Assembly (NCBI RefSeq): GCF_003598715.1
Contig: NZ_QZFU01000023.1
Span: 186,001-250,000, forward strand
From: Nocardia panacis
GTDB lineage: Bacteria; Actinomycetota; Actinomycetes; Mycobacteriales; Mycobacteriaceae
Length of the DNA stretch: 64,000 bases
Direction of reading: 5' to 3'
Shown piece after piece: positions 63,101 to 64,000 of the stretch (position 1 is its first letter; every line of letters begins with the position of its first letter). The position numbers were made by a program, and so were the translations under genes. The notes below the pieces were generated by a model, which made no database searches, was not told the origin of the DNA, and was given only the letters and a program-made list of their open reading frames with translations.

Positions 63101-64000
63101 CGAGATCACCGACGCGCTCACGGAACTGGCTCGGACACACGGGGTCACGATGTCGACCATCGTGCAGTTCGCCTGGGCGCTGGTGCTGGGCAACCAACTC
63201 GGCCGTGACCGGGTGGTGTTCGGCGAGACCGTCTCCGGACGACCGGCGGGCCTGCCGGGCATCGAGACCATGGTGGGCCTGTTCATCAATACGCTGCCGG
63301 TGGTGGTTCCGCTGGAACCGGACGCCACCGTCGCCGCGTCGCTGGTGCGGATGCGGGCCGAGCAGACCCGACTGCTCGATCACCATCACATCCCGCTCTC
63401 GCGGATCCTGGCCGACGCCGGACGCGGGCAACTCTTCGACACGCTGGTGGCCTACGAGTCGTATCCGGTCGACTCCAGCGGTCTGGGCACGGCCGAGATC
63501 GACGGTGTCCGGGTGACCGAGGTGACGGGCGTGGATGCCGCGCACTATCCGATCACCATCCAGGCGCATCGCACCGATCGACTGTGGGTGCGGCTGCGCT
63601 ATCAACCCGCCCGCGTCGACGCCGCGGCCGCGGCGGGTCTGGCCGAGCGGATGGAACTGGTGCTGCGGCAATTCGCGGCCGATCCGGACCGGCGGGTCGG
63701 GGCGATCGAACTGATGTCCGCCGAACAGCGCGCGGCCCTGGTTCCGGCGCGCGGCGCGGCGGCCGAGTCCGCCGTACCCCTGGCCGAATTGCTGCGTCGC
63801 GGCGCCGCCCTCGATCCGGATGCCGTCGCCGTGGTGTGCGGCGCCAGGCGGGTCGCCTTCGCGGAATTGGACACGATGGCCCATCGCTTGGCGCACCGGC
63901 TGGTGGTGGCCGGCGTGCGATCCGGTGACACCGTCGGGCTGGTGCTGCCCCGATCGGTCGAATTGATCGTCGCGATGCGGGCGGTCGCCGAGATCGGGGC
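45165..64000 (+). CDS. Giant nonribosomal peptide synthetase, first six modules, 3' end outside
   Basis: ATG 45165 follows an AAGAGG ribosome site. The frame stays open to the window edge, 6278 codons, with no stop. Domain order is C-A-T, C-A-T, C-A-T, C-A-T, C-A-T-E, C-A(partial). Carrier serines are 1015, 2060, 3127, 4186 and 5229; condensation HHxxxDG histidines start at 146, 1199, 2245, 3313, 4367 and 5892. The first C domain is like that of EntF, which accepts a pre-loaded acyl or aryl starter, so the peptide is probably N-capped. Module 5 has an epimerase, and the following C domain is of the type that takes a D-residue donor. No thioesterase or reductase is seen, so the chain is released beyond the window. 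It works in the cytosol and needs a 4'-phosphopantetheinyl transferase. Confidence 0.95.
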   Translation, partial: MNDEHRDFRKATADELIPLSFAQYGMWLADSAHSGAATNIAQYVDISGPLDTDAFNRAVHAARLETGSMIVRIVERDGRPYQFVDPGITFNELVLDLSREPDPPAAALAWMRRDYTRPVDISQHQLADTRLIRIGADRYLWYARAHHLVIDGVGAFNVVSRVAEHYNAILAERPPSKLVAATLSEIADEEQNYRDSKRFADDRAYWLDKVAGLPTPVGLSGRAARPGDIDRDAAHELPAALYELLDRRAAELDASTAQLVVAAFAAFSARMTGATDVVLSVPVSARVTMRLRKAAAMLANMVPIRFGIDDATTVAQLVRTSSAELVSALRHQRFRFEDLRRESAAIDPAANSFGPVVNIVFFDTDIRLGAAVGRYHALTSGVLDDLQVNVYRHGPDAPILLELHGNENLYSQLEIDAHAEGFVDFLGRFAAVDPNTTVLDLPLLTPEAERLLPEAGVASNTADGTLVDALSRQCAATPDAVAVSGPDATLTYRELDEQATALARRLIAGGAGPGGLVAIALPRGSALIVAMVAALKSGAGYVPLEVTYPTERLEYILGQADPIVVLADAQTATRLPTDPDRIIDPEVVTHTSAPITDSDRRAPLRPDDTAYVIFTSGSTGKPKGVVISHRAVLTYLSNANAAFGIRPDDVWTFLHSAAFDYSIWEVFGPLVSGGRIVVVDAMTARAPQELAELVAMERVTVFSQTPSAFTQFAAAQRRYLRAGAPAGAPALRTVVLSGEGLDPAALAPWYADNPTLPVLVNSYGITETTVFVTHMPLVAADAVPGAPSAIGAPLPGLRVRVLDQRLRRTPVGAWGEIYVAGDQLARGYLHRPDLTAARFVADPFGPPGSRLYRSGDVGRLGHDGGLEYRGRADQQVQLRGFRIELDEVRTALLAHPAVAAAAVVVHQPETEAARLDGYLVAVEGLTCDPAAVAARASALLPDYMLPSTLTVLPVLPLTVNGKLDTRALPEPEPVVAEYVAPRTETEELVARIFAELLGLERLGAQDGFFEAGGNSLIAAAAVARIADAAECELSVRDLFANPTVAALAECVGRARRRVRPALVPVARLGAVDLAPAQQRMWLLNRADPDSAAYNIPLIVQLRGRLDPKALREALGDLLVRHETLRTRYPDRDGRGVQEILSAETVLAQIPCVAEPVESEPERIAELAGRGFDLREQAPIRVALLATPIPDRHILVFVLHHICCDGSSLAPLAADFAAAYAARSNGTTPQLPELRVQYADYAAWHRTLLGADSDPDSLAAEQMRYWTAQLADAPEVVELPGDRPRPAQATMRGAVAATTIPAATFAGIEQLARAADVTPFMVAHAAVALLLGRLSGGTDIVIGSPLAGRGDPALTPLVGMFVNTVALRTPVRPEDTFMTLLEQVKQVDLAAFIHGDLPFDRIVERLRPQRSTAHAPLCQVYLSFDDIGRPRLELPDLAVQVLDPGPEPAKVDLIFTVAGNSGGDAGLRINYATDLFDHATVVELAARLIRVLDAVVADPGARVGEVSLLSNIEQAALFPYRGPAEVAPVPLAALLAQGVAARDAVISGSRRIDYGTLDADSNRLARRVLSSGVAPGDVVAMVLGRSVEFVRCVWAVAKTGAALVLVDPRNPTQRVLAMLTDCGPKVVLTARGFEDQVPDGNWTRMTVDDPQVRESLARGSDAPVTDAERGRPVYSSDIAYVIYTSGTTGVPKGVAVTHRGLANFAAEQRERYHVEPSDRVLLGAGPGFDAVLLEVLMAHPNGAALVIAPPEVYAGAELAELIRSHRVTHAFLTPTVMASMSPDGLACLRVLVAGGEALTADLARVWAPGRDLHNGYGPTETTIMVAISAPIPAVGPITIGGPIRGIGALVLDAGLRPVPIGVAGELYVCGVQLARGYIGRPAATSAGFVANPAEPGARMYRTGDLVRWTAEHTLQYLGRADQQIKIRGQRTELAEIEAVLAEHPEVAHAVVAVHGANGDGRLVGYLVGAAGVDAEAVRVSARHRLPAHMVPDVCMVLQRLPLTASGKLDRSQLPEPVFARPATDIGPRTPAEVRVADIFGEVLGTAEISALDNFFDLGGNSLSATKVAARIAGEFGVEIPVRTIFEAPTVDELARLLADVAVGAGGREPLRALPRPPRIPLSPAQTRMWFLNQFDTSAAVYNVPVVVRISGPLDVGALRAALTDVADRHESLRTYYPDDDSGPYQQVLPVEAGVSVPEPVAVDPVELEAAIKSEAERGFDVRAAVPYRITLLRSGSEEYTVVLVVHHIAIDGSSLAPLAKDLAVAYDARRRGESPGWSPLPVQYADYALWQHEFLGAEDDPSSVTADQIRFWLAALADLPELLDLPTDRPRPARQSLRGAMLSAALPAELHRDLVRVARDRAATVFMVTQAAFAVLLARLSGATDIAVGTPIAGRGEPALDPMIGMFVNTLVLRMRIDPAAPFTEILDRARAADLAAFDNADIPFERLVEVVNPPRSTAHAPLTQVGFSFQNIEVPTLDLAGLRVRAELIEPGVAKYDLHLNLVDSLDPDGLPGPMGIEFGYATDLFDESTIRSMVDRLLTVLRAVVAEPERPVGDLDLLHPRETAALADWSRGPVAAATPATIPDLFAAQVVAGADRPAVIDAADEVTRSYGEFAAEVNVLARILIRRGVGPGSVVGVAMRRSTDLLGALFAIHAAGAAYLPLDPDHPVDRSRAVLDAARPQAVLTRAADAVELPADTTIWELSELAESGIATGPVTDAERLRTLLPGDLAYVIFTSGSTGVPKGVAVPHEAVVNQLRWLREHYRIDEADTLLLRTPFTFDLSVWELFAALTAGARLVIAGSADHTDPVAVAGLAARHGVTVLDFVPSLLSVFLDIAAEYDLRALRQVLCIGEALDRETVRRFRSLSSAPIDNLYGPTEAAVSATRYEITESPADPVLPIGRPETNVVLRVLDSRLRPVPVGVTGELYIGGIQLARGYHARPAATAATFVADPFGSHDSSHDRLYRTGDLVRWDAEGALRYVGRTDFQVKIRGLRVELGDIEAALLTYDGVRAAVARVHAAAGGPILVAYAVSEREVDSGAVRAHLSRLLPTYMVPAQVIRIPELPLTANGKIDHRSLPEPDPETFGTRYRAPAGLIEQTIASVVGELVHRPVMGADDDFFESGGNSLLATRALARIGEILGVTVPVRAIFEAPTVAELARWIRHEQVGAPAPAPAPQPRPERIPLSPAQTRMWLLNRMDPSAGTYVVPLTIRLTGTVSVDALAGALADVLERHESLRTVYPAVDGTPFQVVRPVAEVVAACDLREHTVAPDELTGRLVEFFTTGFDVAQQVPLRVAVWRLTAQEHVFALAVHHINCDGFSVAPLTADLIAAYRARREGQAPQWSPLPVQFADYTLWQRDLLGAPDDRESLSAKEIDYWRNTLAGIPDVLALPADRPRPLEQTHRGAVLHMSVPPNIAAGVDRLARGSGATPFMVLHTALAVLLARLSGADDITIGVPHAGRGHRELDRLVGMFVNTLVLRTRVRADQRFTELLKLNRHTDIAAFDHASLPFEQLVEVLNPARSKAYSPLFQVLFAYQNMTRPDLDLPGLGIEPVDIGVEAAICDLLLTVAEERGPQHEPARLTLRLTYATDLFDATTANRFAAQLIRVLAAVVTDPDAVVGEVNLDTADERPALPAGHFDPLAPAGRTLVDAFDEQVARTPDAVALVAPDGRTLTYREFDAEVNRLARLLIARGAGPETTVAVSVRRSAELVVAVYAVVKSGAAFVPLDPDHPAARVAHVLEVARPVLVVTAAGDDDALPEDVPVVRVGEPSSDLPDGPITDAERTAPLRRDNPAYVLFTSGSTGAPKGVALTHAATVHQLAWAQREYPHDATDVVLHKTPITFDIAVWELFWPLQVGARIVLAAPGGHRDPGYLARLIAEYSITTAHFVPSLLDVLLEHPALGALPSVRHLFAAGEALSTGTARRAAEVFRAAEVVNWYGPAEAEVVTAHRCAVTDTGVAVPIGAPVAGMSVWVLNSRLRPAPVGVAGDLYVAGVQLARGYRRRPDLTCGVFVADPFGTPGQRLYRTGDVARLRRDGTLEYLGRSDFQVKYHGQRVEPGDIEAALRGFDSVAQAVAVVTSDRIVAYVTPVAGARIDGRDLRAGLSRMLPQYLVPAGVQVLDALPLNANGKLDRAALPSPEFDDRAEFVAPRSETEAVLANIVAGVTGADRVGVATDLFEIGVTSLTAAQIAARAESALRVQVSLGDLFEARTVAALAELVARRNSYIAPPLVRRARQAEIPLAAAQRRMWILNQLDPESGSYNICFAARLTGPLDPTALRAAFQDVVTRHEPLRTSYPAVDGQPRQLVHPAADLGLEVEDVTESAAAERISAAAAAGFDMARDLPIRARLYRTGAEEHVLVMVVHHIAADGASMTPLARDVFTAYRARRAGAPPQWAPLEVEYADYAAWQHELLGAEDDPDSVAAGQIAYWRRTLDDAPDLLDLPTDKPRPAVAETTGASVEFAIDARLHAAAAELARRTGVTMFMVLHAALAVLLGRTAHTDDISIGTPVAGRGRPELDDLVGMFVNTVVLRTRIEEDASFLDMLDEVRATDLAALDHADMPFERLVDLLDRPHTTAYSPLYQVMFGFRDARAPRLDLDDVVVEVLDPGVAQAKTDLAVFLAEQAEGGLTGEIVYATDLFLAPTARRLAARLVRVLEAVTEHPQRPVAQIELLDAVETARLLPTGQDADLAPATLPELLTAAAADPEANALICGEETLTYGELDRRSNQLARSLIAAGAAPETFVALAIPRSIDYHVALAAITKSGAAFVPIDLRSPSERIAHLLRDSGARLGVTTAAARADLPAEITWLAIDDDRGATASSATVTDADRARPLRLADAAYLIYTSGSTGTPKGVVVTHAGLASLAAEGTYQYQVDRESRVLQVAAPAFDAVIMEMLMACDAGATLVVSPADVYAGPELAEVIRSQHVSHAFITPGVLATLPTDGMDELRTLTTGGEAVPADLRAAWAPGRRFHNVYGPTETTVAVTASPALAGDDPITIGRPMRAVPAVVLDDRLRPVPIGVTGELYVMGVHLARGYLNHTAATAAAFVAAPFGAPGARMYRTGDLVRWNALGSLEILGRADLQIKIRGQRVELGEIDAALRECAGVASAVTVTKRGEAGRTILVGYVAAEPDITLDSAGLLDRIAKVLPEHMVPAVLMVLDQLPLTASGKVNRRALPEPEVPQADSSEPAANELEATIAASFADVLGVPSVGTLESFFARGGDSIMSIQLASRLRAAGVVVTARDIFERKTVRALAEVARHTDRAALPELPGGGVGPIPPTPIVSWYRERMAGAARFAQSMLVELPADAQLADVRATVRTILDRHDMLRARLDTNLEVPQAGTPDAASVVAVRTFGSDAVPGTAAFARVVETALDEAAGRLDPAAVLVQIVCLLPEPGVAATGRALIVIHHVAVDGVSWRVLIPDFISAWQQVRAGIHPELPAVGTSMRRWAHALEAAAPQRISELERWSAVEPEPPLGRVAFDPTIDAQATVGQVLLTVPAPVTTALLGPVIDAAHGTVDDALLGGLALALARWRRRRGSAHSATRILLESHGREEQLAPGADLSRTVGWFTSAYPVALDPAGDDARTAVLAVKDQLRAVPDKGIGYGLLRYLNPRTGPRLAELPEPQVSFNNLGRAGVDLAALAGVPWAPAPEEFDHRAALDPLLPAAAPVTIDASIVDAPDGPTVRARIGYATRLFDSDDIHELIAEWQAALAEIAAAAERDADWGLSPSDTPLVRLTQSDLDTFTRRYGPPAAVWPPAPLQSGLLFHADLAADALDVYTAQATMTLTGPLDAERLRHSAAALLDRHPNLRAAFTHTAAGVVAQVIPAQAPLLWRAVELPDATALTQLLDAERTQAFDPATPPLLRFVLARTAPEEHRLVLTAHHLLLDGWSLPLLLRDLVLLYAARGRAELLPAQPSYGSYLEWLAAQDDSTTPWQAQLAGDLEPTLIAADAAADAVVEVPTDRTVEMDAEITDALTELARTHGVTMSTIVQFAWALVLGNQLGRDRVVFGETVSGRPAGLPGIETMVGLFINTLPVVVPLEPDATVAASLVRMRAEQTRLLDHHHIPLSRILADAGRGQLFDTLVAYESYPVDSSGLGTAEIDGVRVTEVTGVDAAHYPITIQAHRTDRLWVRLRYQPARVDAAAAAGLAERMELVLRQFAADPDRRVGAIELMSAEQRAALVPARGAAAESAVPLAELLRRGAALDPDAVAVVCGARRVAFAELDTMAHRLAHRLVVAGVRSGDTVGLVLPRSVELIVAMRAVAEIG
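45200..48320 (+). other. NRPS module 1: EntF-like C, A1, T1
   Basis: C1 begins LSFAQYGMW and has HHLVIDGVG; its body (YWLDKVAGLPTP, SFGPVVNIVFFDTDI, SGVLDDLQVNVYRHG) tracks EntF C. A1 (46540-48060) has FTSGSTGKPKG, HSAAFDYSIWE and NSYGITETTVF. By eye its pocket residues read D, Y, W, S, V, S, S, V, F, K. This resembles the Thr/Ser-type frame but is no code I recall, so the substrate is open. T1 core is GGNSLIAA with Ser1015. Confidence 0.75.
48345..51475 (+). other. NRPS module 2: C2, A2, T2
   Basis: C2 has LAPAQQRMW and HHICCDG, L-donor type. A2 (49745-51190) has YTSGTTGVPKG, GPGFDAVLLEVL and HNGYGPTETT. Pocket residues by eye are D, A, L, F, V, G, G, I, M, K, suggesting a small to medium aliphatic residue (Val/Leu/Ile-like), not certain. 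T2 core is GGNSLSAT with Ser2060. Confidence 0.75.
51500..54665 (+). other. NRPS module 3: C3, A3, T3
   Basis: C3 has LSPAQTRMWFLN and HHIAIDG. A3 (52890-54390) has FTSGSTGVPKG, FTFDLSVWELF and NLYGPTEAAVSAT. Pocket residues by eye are D, L, W, D, L, I, L, V, S, K. The frame is Ser-like, but an Asp replaces the His at position 278 (GrsA numbering), which could fit a basic side chain. Substrate unassigned. T3 core is GGNSLLAT with Ser3127. Confidence 0.72.
54700..57845 (+). other. NRPS module 4: C4, A4, T4 with drifted motifs
   Basis: C4 has LSPAQTRMWLLN and HHINCDG. A4 (56090-57570) has FTSGSTGAPKG and ITFDIAVWELF, but A5 reads NWYGPAEAE instead of YGPTE and A8 reads VKYHGQRVEPG instead of the RGxRxEL pattern. 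T4 core is LFEIGVTSLTAA, with the usual GG replaced by GV; Ser4186 is kept. Pocket residues by eye are D, I, W, H, F, A, W, V, V, K. Substrate unassigned. Confidence 0.72.
57870..62360 (+). other. NRPS module 5: C5, A5, T5, E5
   Basis: C5 has LAAAQRRMW and HHIAADG. A5 (59250-60690) has YTSGSTGTPKG, APAFDAVIMEML and NVYGPTETTVAVT; pocket by eye D, A, M, F, T, G, V, V, A, K, hydrophobic and similar to A2. T5 has GGDSIMS (Ser5229), the GGDS form found before epimerases. E5 (60990-62350) shows HHVAVDGVSW (His5415), LESHGREE, TVGWFTSAYPV and VSFNNLGR, all intact, so residue 5 should be D-configured. Confidence 0.82.
62390..64000 (+). other. NRPS module 6: D-residue-type C6 and start of A6
   Basis: C6 opens WPPAPLQSGLLFH and has HHLLLDGW (His5892) and ETVSGRPAGLPGIETMVG. 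This is the subtype that follows epimerases and takes a D-residue donor, which agrees with E5 upstream. Only about 75 residues of A6 (RVAFAELDTMAHRLAHRLVV onward) are present, so its specificity cannot be read. Confidence 0.8.

Noticed and set aside
1..64000. CRISPR arrays, tRNA or rRNA genes, insertion sequences, prophage
   Set aside because: No regularly spaced repeat array, cloverleaf or T-loop pattern, transposase or phage structural gene was seen in the window.

Overview
This window is high-GC actinobacterial chromosome, most likely from a Nocardia-type member of the Mycobacteriales. Gene order repeatedly matches blocks I know from Mycobacterium tuberculosis: mutA divergent from an Rv1491c-type membrane protein; the Rv1841c-Rv1847 block (two CBS/CNNM proteins, guaB1, an M56 peptidase, BlaI, a thioesterase); glcB next to an Rv1836c-type VWA protein; gcvP; and a run of MerR, bifunctional nuclease, MerR, garA, gcvH and pgsA2-like genes. 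Family calls rest on motifs and gene order read by eye. No database search was run.

Layout. 1-4.7 kb: 5' end of mutA, a TVP38/VTT membrane protein, an HtrA-like protease, a CorA-like protein without its membrane part, a DUF3558 lipoprotein and a PaaI-type thioesterase. 4.8-8.7 kb: an iron-uptake locus with an FhuF-like protein divergent from two FecCD-type permeases and an ATPase, with two good IdeR/DmdR iron boxes. One box sits on a promoter that would make a ~100-nt RNA ending at a strong terminator, at the position that mycobacterial MrsI occupies. 8.7-19.9 kb: BlaI/M56 pair, DEAD-box helicase, DMT transporter, APH-like kinase, guaB1, two CNNM/CBS proteins, a glycosylase-annotated protein, a broken DUF305 gene and a membrane protein. 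20.3-26 kb: malate synthase G, a small HNH-N-terminus-like protein with a WhiB-like protein, a VWA protein and a beta-propeller. 26.2-35.6 kb: gcvP behind a tandem glycine riboswitch, an M14 peptidase/TetR pair with a palindromic operator, and the MerR-BFN-MerR-garA-gcvH-pgsA2 run. 35.7-44.3 kb: a ChoD-like flavoprotein with a ferredoxin-type cysteine cluster, a NERD-like membrane protein, a PAP2 phosphatase, a frameshifted acyl-CoA oxidase-like gene, and a TetR plus two-gene ABC exporter.

45.2-64 kb is one uninterrupted reading frame: a giant nonribosomal peptide synthetase running off the window. It begins with an EntF-like condensation domain, so a capped (acyl or aryl) first residue is likely. 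It then has five complete modules (module 5 with an epimerase) and the start of a sixth that opens with a D-residue-type condensation domain. Module 4 has drifted core motifs. No MbtH gene, release domain or tailoring gene is in view, so the product cannot be named.

The iron locus (transporter, FhuF-like protein, two iron boxes, candidate sRNA) forms one regulon, and glycine metabolism is represented by the riboswitch-controlled gcvP, gcvH and garA. The most interesting candidates for follow-up are the iron-regulated sRNA and the NRPS.
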